In this document: piece by piece, positions 35,573-43,319 of the stretch
How the letters are laid out: each line of letters opens with the position of its first letter
Numbering within the stretch: the stretch's first letter is position 1
Origin: Klebsiella variicola
GTDB taxonomy: Bacteria > Pseudomonadota > Gammaproteobacteria > Enterobacterales > Enterobacteriaceae
NCBI RefSeq assembly: GCF_000828055.2
Contig: NZ_CP010523.2
Location: 1,178,001-1,242,000 of the forward strand
Direction of reading: 5' to 3'
DNA length: 64,000 bases
Translations under genes and position numbers: made by a program
The notes under the pieces: generated by a model
Told to the model about the DNA's origin: nothing
Database searches by the model: none
Seen by the model: the letters and a program-made list of their open reading frames with translations, nothing else

Positions 35573-36223
35573 ATGAGCCTGAGTCCCGCACGGCAGCACC
35601 GCCTGCGCGTCCAGGCTGAACAGGCCGCCCGGCAGGGCGGCAATGTTCGCCACGCGACGGGGTATGACCTGATGCTGATGCAGCTGGCGGAGGACCGCCG
35701 CCGCCTGAGAGGTATCCAGTCCACCGTGAAGAAAGCCCAAATCAAAGTGGAACTGCTGCCCCGTTATTCCGCCTGGGTGGAGGGGGTGCTGGCTGCTGAT
35801 GGTGCCCGGCAGGATGACGTGGTGATGTTTGTAATGCTCTGGCGTATCGATGCCGGTGATTATGCCGGTGCGCTCGATGCAGGGCGTCATGCGCTGCGGC
35901 ACGGATGGGTGATGCCCATCGGAAACCGTAACGTCCAGACAGTGCTGGCAGAGGAAATGGCAGACGCTGCGCAGGCCGCCCTGCTGGCAGGTGAATCTTT
36001 CGATGCCGGGTTGTTACTGCAGACACTGGAGCTGACAGACGGCCAGGATATGCCAGACCAGTCACGGGCACGCCTGCATAAAGCGATTGGCGCTGTACTG
36101 ACCGAAACCAGCCCGGCCTCCGCCCTGAATCACATCAATCATGCGCTGCAGCTTGATCCACGCTGTGGCGTCAAAAAAGAAAAACAGCAGCTGGAGCGCA
36201 GATTGCGCAATGACAGCCGTTAA
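35573..36223 (+). CDS. M: terminase small subunit gpM
   Basis: A 216-residue P2 gpM-type terminase subunit, which recognises cos and cooperates with gpP. The typical start MSLSPARQHRLRVQAEQAA and the Trp-bearing region MFVMLWRIDAGDYAGALD are present. Second only to N in the capsid cluster, with ATG 3 bp after the N stop. Confidence 0.93.
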   Translation: MSLSPARQHRLRVQAEQAARQGGNVRHATGYDLMLMQLAEDRRRLRGIQSTVKKAQIKVELLPRYSAWVEGVLAADGARQDDVVMFVMLWRIDAGDYAGALDAGRHALRHGWVMPIGNRNVQTVLAEEMADAAQAALLAGESFDAGLLLQTLELTDGQDMPDQSRARLHKAIGAVLTETSPASALNHINHALQLDPRCGVKKEKQQLERRLRNDSR

Positions 36224-36319
36224 CGGAACGTGCCCCGCGCACGGGCGGCACGGGGTGGCGAAAGGCTTTTGCCACATCAAACCCCCGTCCACCGCCCACT
36301 ATTTCAGGAGAAAGCCCGC

Positions 36320-36784
36320 ATGAAGTTTGTTGCGCCTGAGCAGGCGCCGGAACAGGCGGAAATTATCAAAAATACGCCGTTCTGGCCCGATGTTGATTTA
36401 TCAGAGTTTCGCAGCGTGATGCGGACGGATGGCACGGTGACGTCACCCCGTCTCGGACAACTCATCCGGTCTGCCATGTCAGAGGTCAATGCGGAGCTGT
36501 ACGACTTCCGCAAGCGCCAGCAGGCGCTGGGATTTATGACGCTGGCCGATGTACCGGCGGACTTGCTGGACGGTAAAAGCGAACGTATTCACCACTACCA
36601 CAACGCCGTTTATTGCTGGGCACGTGCGCAGGTGAATGAGCGTTACCAGGACTACGACGCCACGGCCTCCGGTGTGAAAAGGGGGGATGAGCTGGCGGAG
36701 GCCAGCGGCGATCTGTGGCGTGATGCTCGCTGGGCAATCAGCCGGGTACAGGATGCGCCTCACTGTACGGTGGAGCTGATCTGA
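36320..36784 (+). CDS. L: head completion protein gpL
   Basis: A 154-residue head-completion (connector) protein of the P2 gpL family. AGGAG precedes the ATG at 36320; the frame is open further upstream but without a ribosome site. Its TGA overlaps the ATG of X. Confidence 0.92.
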   Translation: MKFVAPEQAPEQAEIIKNTPFWPDVDLSEFRSVMRTDGTVTSPRLGQLIRSAMSEVNAELYDFRKRQQALGFMTLADVPADLLDGKSERIHHYHNAVYCWARAQVNERYQDYDATASGVKRGDELAEASGDLWRDARWAISRVQDAPHCTVELI

Positions 36785-36987
36785 TGAAAGTGCGTGCGTA
36801 CCAGGGTGACACGGTGGACGCGCTTTGCTGGCGTCATTACGGACGCACGCAGGGCGTCACGGAGCAGGTACTGCAGGCAAATCCGGGGCTGGCTGAGCAC
36901 GGCCCGTTCTTACCACACGGGCTGCAGGTGGAGCTGCCGGATATTGCCACCACTTCCACGGTGCAGACCGTCCAGTTATGGGACTGA
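36784..36987 (+). CDS. X: tail protein gpX
   Basis: A 67-residue LysM-like tail protein (P2 gpX family; pattern YQGDTVDALCWRHYG and PHGLQVELPD). It is translationally coupled to L by the overlapping ATGA. It probably helps tail assembly near the tube. Confidence 0.92.
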   Translation: MKVRAYQGDTVDALCWRHYGRTQGVTEQVLQANPGLAEHGPFLPHGLQVELPDIATTSTVQTVQLWD

Positions 36988-36990
36988 AAT

Positions 36991-37206
36991 ATGACGCTTG
37001 AACGGATCAGCGCCTTCATCACGTACTGCATCGCTGTACTGCTGGCATGGATGGGAGATTTATCGCTTAAGGATGTGTCGACAGTGGGCGGTGTGTTGAT
37101 TGGCGTGCTGATGCTGGCCATCAACTGGTACTACAAACACAAAACCTACCAGCTGCTGCGCGGCGGAAAAATTACACAGGGGGAATATGAATCCTTCAAC
37201 CGTTAA
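36991..37206 (+). CDS. Y: holin
   Basis: A 71-residue phage holin with two hydrophobic segments (about 7-22 and 31-46) and a charged C-terminus. It times lysis by forming inner-membrane lesions; for an endolysin of the signal-anchor-release type this mainly depolarises the membrane. The end overlaps the endolysin gene by 20 bp. Confidence 0.88.
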   Translation: MTLERISAFITYCIAVLLAWMGDLSLKDVSTVGGVLIGVLMLAINWYYKHKTYQLLRGGKITQGEYESFNR

Positions 37207-37696
37207 ACGCTGCCTGGTAGGGGCGGTGCTGGTGATTGCCGCCACCCTGCCGGGCTTTCAGCAACTTCATACCTCAGTGGAAGGGTTGAAGCTGATAGCC
37301 GATTACGAGGGTTGCCGCCTGCAGCCGTATCAGTGTGATGCGGGGGTGTGGACCGATGGCATTGGCAATACGTCCGGCGTGGTGCCGGGGAAGACCATCA
37401 CGGAACGGCAGGCCGCCGGGAGTTTCATCACCAACGTTTTAAGGGTGGAGAAGGCGCTGGATCGCTGTGTCCTGGTGAGCGTACCGCAGAACGTCTATGA
37501 CGCGTTGGTATCGCTGGCCTTCAACGTGGGAACCGGCAATGCCTGCGGTTCAACCATGGTGAAATTTATCAATCAGAAGCGCTGGCGCGATGCCTGCTAT
37601 CAGTTGCCGCGCTGGGTATACGTCAAAGGCGTATTTAATCCGGGGCTGGACAACCGCCGCGCGCGGGAGCTGTCCTGGTGCTTAAAAGGAGCGTAA
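37187..37696 (+). CDS. K: SAR endolysin with P1 Lyz-like cysteine switch
   Basis: A 169-residue GH24 muramidase. The N-terminus (about 9-28) is an Ala/Val/Gly-rich signal-anchor-release segment rather than a cleavable signal. The catalytic spacing E41, C50, T56 equals the E-C-T triad of phage P1 Lyz, and C9 and C43 correspond to the two other cysteines of its disulfide switch. It is therefore expected to be exported by Sec, held inactive at the membrane with C50 blocked, and freed on depolarisation. AGGGGG precedes the ATG. Confidence 0.92.
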   Translation: MNPSTVKRCLVGAVLVIAATLPGFQQLHTSVEGLKLIADYEGCRLQPYQCDAGVWTDGIGNTSGVVPGKTITERQAAGSFITNVLRVEKALDRCVLVSVPQNVYDALVSLAFNVGTGNACGSTMVKFINQKRWRDACYQLPRWVYVKGVFNPGLDNRRARELSWCLKGA

Positions 37697-37700
37697 CGAA

Positions 37701-38084
37701 ATGAAAAAGAAACTGATCGGTGGGTTATTTTCGGTGCTGTACACGGCGCTGATGATTTTTAGTCTCTTTGTTCCAAACAGTATTGTTCCGGCACTGGTTA
37801 CAGCCTTGACCTGGGTAGCCTGCCTGCTGAGCTGGGGAGCGGTGCTGCTTTGCATGGCTGGGTGGTATGCGGGCGGCACTCATCGGGGAGAGGCAAAGCA
37901 GGCGCTGACGCGCTTTTTCAGTACGCCAGGAAACCAGGTGATCAGATGGGCCTGGTGTTCACTGCTTGTGATTTTTCTCGCCTTTACGGGCCACGTTGTC
38001 ACCCTGGTATTTTATCTGCTGACGCTGGTCGCGCTTAAGGTTCTGCGTGCGCAGATTATTGATGTGGAGCCGGTGACGGTATGA
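37701..38084 (+). CDS. small membrane protein in lysis cassette
   Basis: A 127-residue protein with about four hydrophobic segments (7-24, 27-50, 83-105 and 106-118 region). It occupies the place of P2 lysA, which tunes lysis timing, but has no clear similarity that I can see to P2 LysA. A role as second holin or antiholin is likely from position and topology. Its end overlaps lysB. Confidence 0.75.
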   Translation: MKKKLIGGLFSVLYTALMIFSLFVPNSIVPALVTALTWVACLLSWGAVLLCMAGWYAGGTHRGEAKQALTRFFSTPGNQVIRWAWCSLLVIFLAFTGHVVTLVFYLLTLVALKVLRAQIIDVEPVTV

Positions 38085-38509
38085 CGAAGGCGCTGGCGGT
38101 AATTCTGGCACTGGTAGTGCTGGCGCTTGGCTGGCAGTCATGGCGGATGAAGGAGGCCAGCCAGACCATCGAGCAGCAAGGGCGGGATCTGAAAACGACA
38201 GGCGAAAAACTGGCAAAAACGAACAGCCAGCTGATCGCCTTGTCCATCCTGTCCGAAACCAATAACCGGGAACAGGCAAGGCTTTACGCGGCGGCAGAAA
38301 GTACAAACGCGCTGCTGCGAAGCCGTCAGCGCAGAATTGAGGAGTTAAAACGTGAAAATGAGGATTTACGCCGCTGGGCTGACACTCTTCTGCCTGCTGA
38401 CATTATCAGGATGCGCGAACGTCCAGCCCTCGCCGGAGGTGCTGCTTACCGTGAATGGTTGCCCCAGAGTGGCGCAGTGTCGCCTGGAAAAGTCGGCGGC
38501 ACGCACTAA
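38081..38509 (+). CDS. lysB: inner-membrane spanin LysB (Rz-like)
   Basis: A 142-residue protein with one N-terminal membrane helix (about 3-20) and a long coiled coil (25-110), as in Rz-type i-spanins that span the periplasm to disrupt the outer membrane. It overlaps the previous gene by 4 bp and has the o-spanin gene embedded at its 3' end. Confidence 0.88.
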   Translation: MTKALAVILALVVLALGWQSWRMKEASQTIEQQGRDLKTTGEKLAKTNSQLIALSILSETNNREQARLYAAAESTNALLRSRQRRIEELKRENEDLRRWADTLLPADIIRMRERPALAGGAAYREWLPQSGAVSPGKVGGTH

Positions 38510-38642
38510 CGGTGATCTGCTGACTGCGCTGGATGAAGCAGAGGCTGCCTGGGCGGTCTGCGCCGACAAAGTGGACACGATAATTTCCTGTCAGGAGCGA
38601 AACAGTGAACAAGCCTCAATCCTTACGCCGCGCCCTGAATAA
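38352..38642 (+). CDS. lysC: outer-membrane lipoprotein spanin LysC (Rz1-like)
   Basis: A 96-residue lipoprotein starting inside lysB in a different frame, the classic Rz/Rz1 overlap. The lipobox LSGC gives a lipidated cysteine at about residue 21. The GTG at 38352 has GGAG 7 bp upstream; the ATG at 38358 is two codons in. It partners LysB for the final lysis step. Confidence 0.88.
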   Translation: MKMRIYAAGLTLFCLLTLSGCANVQPSPEVLLTVNGCPRVAQCRLEKSAARTNGDLLTALDEAEAAWAVCADKVDTIISCQERNSEQASILTPRPE

Positions 38643-39036
38643 CGCGGTGCCATATGTCCGTGATAACCCGGATAAGCTGCATTTGTTCGTTGATAACGGA
38701 TCGGTGGTGGCAACCGGGGCAGCGTCACTTTCATGGGAATATCGTTACACCCTGAATGTGGTGATTGTGGATTTTAGCGGCGATCAGGGGTTATTGATGG
38801 CGCCGGTGGTGGCCTGGTTAAGGGAAAATCAGCCGGATGCCATTCATAACCCGGAACTGCGGGAAAAGTTGCTTTCCTTTGAAGTCGATATTTTGCGCAA
38901 TGATATCTGTGATATCAGCCTGAACCTGCAACTGACAGAGCGTGTGATAGTCAGCGCTGACGGTGACGTGTTCAGCGTCGAAGCGGTGCCGGAACCGGAC
39001 GAACCGGACGAAATGTGGGCGGTGAGCCATGGCTGA
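38605..39036 (+). CDS. R: tail completion protein gpR
   Basis: A 143-residue P2 gpR-type tail completion protein. GTG start with AGGAG 7-8 bp upstream. It overlaps lysC and S by short stretches in the packed late operon. Pattern LRRALNNAVPYVRDNPDKLH is typical. Confidence 0.92.
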   Translation: MNKPQSLRRALNNAVPYVRDNPDKLHLFVDNGSVVATGAASLSWEYRYTLNVVIVDFSGDQGLLMAPVVAWLRENQPDAIHNPELREKLLSFEVDILRNDICDISLNLQLTERVIVSADGDVFSVEAVPEPDEPDEMWAVSHG

Positions 39037-39475
39037 GCTGCAGGAAGTTGAAGCTTGGTTAGATGCGCTCTTGGCGGGTCTGGAGCCTGCCGCACGTAAG
39101 CGCATGATGCGGGAGCTGGCGCAGCAGCTGCGCCGCAGCCAGCAGAAAAATATCAGGATGCAGCGCAACCCAGACGGGACGGCTTACGAGCCGCGTCGCG
39201 TGACGGCCAGAACGAAACAGGGCCGCATCCGTCGGCAGATGTTTGCAAAACTCCGCACCACAAGATACCTGAAAGCCCTCGCCAGCCAGGACGCGGCAAG
39301 CGTCGAGTTTGGGAGCCGGGTGCAGCGCATAGCCCGCGTGCATCACTATGGCTTACGTGATCGGGTCAGCCGTAAAGGGCCGGAGGTGAAGTATTCAGAG
39401 CGCCGTTTGCTAGGTATGAATGATGAGGTAAAAATAAGCATACATGACACCCTGCTGAACTGGCTTGCAGGGTGA
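39029..39475 (+). CDS. S: tail completion protein gpS
   Basis: A 148-residue virion-morphogenesis protein (P2 gpS family; tail terminator/completion). The basic segment RRSQQKNIRMQRNPDGTAYE and the YGLRDRVS region are typical. It is the last gene of the O-S operon; the next 1.4 kb is an inserted accessory gene. Confidence 0.93.
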   Translation: MAELQEVEAWLDALLAGLEPAARKRMMRELAQQLRRSQQKNIRMQRNPDGTAYEPRRVTARTKQGRIRRQMFAKLRTTRYLKALASQDAASVEFGSRVQRIARVHHYGLRDRVSRKGPEVKYSERRLLGMNDEVKISIHDTLLNWLAG

Positions 39476-39519
39476 TTATGAATTATGAAAAAATAGGGTG
39501 AATTTACTTCAGTTTGTGG

Positions 39520-40809
39520 TTAAGGAGTAATAATTCTACCTTGTTCGCCATAGCCGTCTTTGGCTTCGCTAATCAAGTCTTCCCAAGGCCATTTTATAGT
39601 TAAATATTTTCGATAAATTAAAATGGTCCTGTCGATAGCAGTAACTTCATCGGTTGCATCATTGTATGAGAGAACTAAACCTCTATCATCACCATCAACT
39701 TGCAATTCTTCAATTTTTTGAAGAACTGTGCGTAAGTTCCCTTTTAATATTCTGCTTTGTCTTTTTGAGGCAATTTTGAATATTTTATCCAACTCTAGAC
39801 CTTGTATTAATTCATCATCGCTAGAATCCATGATTACAGCCATGGCATGTGCATATATGCCAGTTGTTTCTGTCCGTCTGCGTATTCCGTAAGAAATATC
39901 TTTTGCGAATTTTTGATATCTTGAATTTAATTGTTCAGCGTATTTCATTGCTGCATCAATGAATTTGTCTTTATCATTTACGTCTGTAAGTGTTTCGCAC
40001 TCTTCATCAATTCCAGTTTCATCTAGAATATTTAAAGCTAATTGTTGCAAGATGCCAACATTGCCGTAGCAGTCATCAAGTATACATCTTTTTATATGAT
40101 CTGAAAATTTTACATTTAAGCTTTCTGAACCACTGGTTATTACTTTCTCCAAATCGGCTCTGGACCATGAGATAGGGATTTCTTCAATGCGAGAGCCAAG
40201 ATCGGCGTTCAAAAATATTAGTAAATTAGTTTTCGTCCAGACGCCGATGATTACAAAAAAACAGCCGTAATCCCAAAGGGCTTTTAAATCGTATGAGAAT
40301 ACTTGTCTTTCATTTGTATTTAAGTAATGAAAGTCTTCAATAACGACTTTTCTTTTTGATTCGTTAATTATTTCTGCAATAAATCTTAAATCATTTATAT
40401 CTTGCCCAACGCTGCCTTTTTTTATTACTTCTTCTTCAGAGGTTTCAAGTCCTAATCTAACCTTTAACTTGGCGATCAAACCAATTCCGCCTTCTGCTGA
40501 ACCCTCCATTATGCCTTTAATTGTGTCTTTTTCTGTTCTTTCCAGTATAAGATTGATGCCAAGTTGAGAAAGTATGTCAATATAGATGTCTAGAACGGTT
40601 GTCTTTAATCGGCATTGAACAACTATAGCATCAGGTATATTTCTTTGTCTTAACCAAGATTTACCGCACTTTGATTCACCTCTTAGTGCTAGATGTATTG
40701 GTCTTCGTAATTTTCTACTGATTTCTTTATCGAGATTTCCCCTATCTACATACGAATCAGCAAGTATTGTTGGTGAGATACCAAAGACTTCGTGTGTCTG
40801 TTTCTTCAT
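39520..40809 (-). CDS. P-loop ATPase of unknown function (prophage accessory gene)
   Basis: A 429-residue ATPase with Walker A GESKCGKS at 44-51 and Walker B KVVIEDFHYL ending near 162. The architecture resembles AAA/STAND-type NTPases (CHK: an ATP-binding module followed by a winged-helix-like and helical C-terminal part). The coding sequence is strongly AT-rich and on the strand opposite to the tail operon, inserted between S and V. A strong AAGGAGGG precedes the ATG at 40809. Such lone ATPases in prophages are often abortive-infection genes; this is inference. No toxin domain is evident. Confidence 0.78.
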   Translation of the reverse strand: MKKQTHEVFGISPTILADSYVDRGNLDKEISRKLRRPIHLALRGESKCGKSWLRQRNIPDAIVVQCRLKTTVLDIYIDILSQLGINLILERTEKDTIKGIMEGSAEGGIGLIAKLKVRLGLETSEEEVIKKGSVGQDINDLRFIAEIINESKRKVVIEDFHYLNTNERQVFSYDLKALWDYGCFFVIIGVWTKTNLLIFLNADLGSRIEEIPISWSRADLEKVITSGSESLNVKFSDHIKRCILDDCYGNVGILQQLALNILDETGIDEECETLTDVNDKDKFIDAAMKYAEQLNSRYQKFAKDISYGIRRRTETTGIYAHAMAVIMDSSDDELIQGLELDKIFKIASKRQSRILKGNLRTVLQKIEELQVDGDDRGLVLSYNDATDEVTAIDRTILIYRKYLTIKWPWEDLISEAKDGYGEQGRIITP

Positions 40810-40827
40810 GATGACCCTCCTTATCTG

Positions 40828-40851
40828 TTTTGTATTATTTACCACACAACC
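40828..40851 (+). promoter_or_regulatory. Ogr activator box for the V operon
   Basis: TTTTGT-N12-ACAACC fits the P2 Ogr/Delta site in 10 of 12 arm positions, and its spacer (ATTATTTACCAC) resembles that of the P/O box (ATGGTTTACCGC). Its centre is about 55 bp before the V ATG. Confidence 0.72.
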
Positions 40852-40894
40852 GAATCCAAAGGAAAGTAGCTTTCTTTTGTTTAACTATCTACCC

Positions 40895-41467
40895 ATGAAT
40901 GCACAACTAACAGAAATCATGCGCCTTATCACCAATCTGATCCGCACCGGCATTGTGACCGAAGTGGACCGGGACGGCTGGCTTTGCCGGGTGAAAACAG
41001 GCGACCTTGAAACCAACTGGATTAACTGGCTGACCTACCGTGCAGGTAAATCACGCACCTGGTGGTGCCCGTCTCCAGGGGAGCAGGTGGTGCTGTTCAG
41101 CCTGGGAGGCAATCTGGAGACAGCCTTTGCGCTTCCGGCCATCTACTCCAACGCCTGCCCGCCGCCGTCAGACTCTGAAAGTGCGGACGTGACCGCATAC
41201 GAGGATGGCGGCTGGTTCGAATACGACCCCGCCACCGGGCGCTGGATTATTCGCGGCGTGAAAAGCGTGCTGATTGAATCTTCGCAGGTTGTCTCCTGCA
41301 AAACCGGTGAGTTTGTGATCGAGGCTGACACCACCCGTATTAACAGCAACGTGATCCTGAATGGCGATGTGACCCACGGCGGCGGCGCGATGACGTCAAA
41401 CGGCGTCGTTGCTGATAAGCATAAACACCCTGGCGACAGTGGCGGAACGACGGGAGGTCCATTTTGA
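40895..41467 (+). CDS. V: baseplate assembly protein gpV (tail spike)
   Basis: A 190-residue P2 gpV-type baseplate hub spike, a trimeric membrane-piercing needle with an OB-fold and beta-helix tip. The end HKHPGDSGGTTG is the metal-binding (HxH) tip region. The family start MNAQLTEIMRLITNLIRTGI fixes the ATG at 40895, but no ribosome site is visible upstream. Confidence 0.94.
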   Translation: MNAQLTEIMRLITNLIRTGIVTEVDRDGWLCRVKTGDLETNWINWLTYRAGKSRTWWCPSPGEQVVLFSLGGNLETAFALPAIYSNACPPPSDSESADVTAYEDGGWFEYDPATGRWIIRGVKSVLIESSQVVSCKTGEFVIEADTTRINSNVILNGDVTHGGGAMTSNGVVADKHKHPGDSGGTTGGPF

Positions 41468-41826
41468 CGCTTTATATCGGGATGAGCCGCGATACCGGCA
41501 CAGCCATAACGGAAACTGACCACCTGCGCCAGTCGGTGCGTGACATTTTGCTGACCCCGCAAGGGAGCCGGCTTGCGCGCCGGGAGTATGGTTCCCTGCT
41601 TTCAGCGCTCATTGACCAGCCGCAAAACCCGGGGCTGCGCCTGCAGATCATGGCTGCGGTGTATGTGGCGCTGCGGCGCTGGGAGCCACGGCTGCAGCTG
41701 GACACCATCACGGTTAACAGCAGCAGCATGGATGGCGCAATGGTTATTGAGCTGGCAGGCCAGCGTAATGACGGCGTGCCCGTGTCCCTTTCCGTATCGA
41801 CAGGAGCAGACAATGGCCGTTATTGA
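41464..41826 (+). CDS. W: baseplate protein gpW
   Basis: A 120-residue gp25-like baseplate wedge protein (P2 gpW family). Family pattern: HLRQSVRDILLTPQGSRLAR. It overlaps V by 4 bp and J by 14 bp. Confidence 0.94.
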   Translation: MTLYIGMSRDTGTAITETDHLRQSVRDILLTPQGSRLARREYGSLLSALIDQPQNPGLRLQIMAAVYVALRRWEPRLQLDTITVNSSSMDGAMVIELAGQRNDGVPVSLSVSTGADNGRY

Positions 41827-42721
41827 CCTTTCCCAGCTGCCGCCGCCGCAAATTGTGGATGTGCCGGATTTTGAAACCCTGCTGTCTGAGCGCAAGGCTG
41901 AATTTGTCGCGTTATTTCCGGCAGAAGAGCAGGAGGCCGTGGCCCGTACCTTAACGCTTGAATCTGAGCCGGTGGTGAAAATGCTGCAGGAAAATGTGTA
42001 CCGGGAGCTGCTGCTGCGCCAGCGGATTAACGAGGCGGCGAAAGCCGTGATGGTGGCCTATTCCGGCGGGGATGACCTGGACAATTTAGGCGCGAATAAC
42101 AACGTGCAGCGCCGGGTGATTACAGCTGCAGATGACACCGCAACGCCGCCCACGGAGGCGGTCATGGAATCTGACGCGGATTATCGCCAGCGCATCCCGG
42201 CGGCCTTTGAGGGGATGAGCGTTGCCGGGCCAGTCGGAGCTTATGAATATCACGCGCTTAGCTCGGATGGTCGGGTGGCGGACGCGTCGGCGTTCAGCCC
42301 GTCACCGGCGGAAGTCGTGGTGACTATTCTGGCCCGCGACGGCGATGGTACTGCGCCGGAAGAATTACTGCAGGTCGTCGGTGAGGCCCTGAACGATGAG
42401 GCTGTGCGGCCGGTGGCGGATCGGGTGAGTGTCCGATCTGCTGAGATTGTCCCCTATGAAATTGATGCGGTTCTTTATGTCTATCCCGGCCCGGCAAAGG
42501 AACCCATCCTGGCGGCCGCGAAAGCGCAGGGTACAGCATATATCAACGAGCAGCGTCGCCTGGGGCGTGACGTGCGGCTGTCTGCGATCTATGCCGCTCT
42601 GCATGTTCAGGGCGTCCAGCGCGTTGAGCTGATGAAGCCCCTGGCGGACATGGTGTTAGATAAAACGCAGGCGTCATATTGCACCGATTTTAAAGCAGAA
42701 ATTGGTGGCTCTGATGAGTAA
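41813..42721 (+). CDS. J: baseplate wedge protein gpJ
   Basis: A 302-residue baseplate J protein forming the wedge scaffold. AGGAG precedes the ATG at 41813; a longer frame to 41573 is a shadow of W. Family features include NEAAKAVMVAYSGGDDLDNLGANNN and ADYRQRIPAAFEGMS. Confidence 0.95.
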   Translation: MAVIDLSQLPPPQIVDVPDFETLLSERKAEFVALFPAEEQEAVARTLTLESEPVVKMLQENVYRELLLRQRINEAAKAVMVAYSGGDDLDNLGANNNVQRRVITAADDTATPPTEAVMESDADYRQRIPAAFEGMSVAGPVGAYEYHALSSDGRVADASAFSPSPAEVVVTILARDGDGTAPEELLQVVGEALNDEAVRPVADRVSVRSAEIVPYEIDAVLYVYPGPAKEPILAAAKAQGTAYINEQRRLGRDVRLSAIYAALHVQGVQRVELMKPLADMVLDKTQASYCTDFKAEIGGSDE

Positions 42722-43316
42722 CAGCCTGTTACCGCCGGGGTCGTCTGCGCTGGAGCGCAGGCTGGCGCAAGCCTGTTCAGGTATCAGTGATTTAAACGTG
42801 CCGCTGCGTGACCTGTGGAACCCGTGGAAATGCCCGGCAAAGTTTCTGCCGTATCTGGCCTGGGCTTTCTCCGTTGACCGATGGGAGGAGACCTGGACAG
42901 AAACCGCTAAGCGGCAGGCGGTCAGCGATGCGTTCTGGATCCATCAACGCAAAGGTACGGTGGCGGCAGTTAAGCGGGTGATCGAGGGGCTGGGTTACTC
43001 AATGACCCTTGAGGAATGGTGGGAGGTGGCCGACCCCGCCGGGACGTTTCGTCTTGAGATCGCTCTGAATGAAATCGGCATCACGGAGTCGATGATTTAC
43101 GAGCTTGAGCGAATTATTGGCGATGCGAAGCCAGTCAGTCGCCATATATCACAGTTGACGTTATCGGCATCAACTTATGGCCCGGCAAATATTGGTGCCG
43201 CCGTTTTTGATGGTGATGTGATTACCGTTTATCCGCCGGGATATAAACCGGATGAAAGTATTTATTACGATGCCACTGCGCATTACGACGAAAATTATCA
43301 ATATTCCGGGGACTGA
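42714..43316 (+). CDS. I: tail protein gpI
   Basis: A 200-residue P2 gpI-type baseplate/tail protein linking the fibres to the baseplate. The ATG at 42714 overlaps the J stop. The family core RQAVSDAFWIHQRKGTVAAV is present. Confidence 0.94.
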   Translation: MSNSLLPPGSSALERRLAQACSGISDLNVPLRDLWNPWKCPAKFLPYLAWAFSVDRWEETWTETAKRQAVSDAFWIHQRKGTVAAVKRVIEGLGYSMTLEEWWEVADPAGTFRLEIALNEIGITESMIYELERIIGDAKPVSRHISQLTLSASTYGPANIGAAVFDGDVITVYPPGYKPDESIYYDATAHYDENYQYSGD

Positions 43317-43319
43317 TAT

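Noticed and set aside
34694..35902. 402-codon open frame on the minus strand
   Set aside because: Antisense of capsid gene N and part of M; composition is that of a shadow frame.
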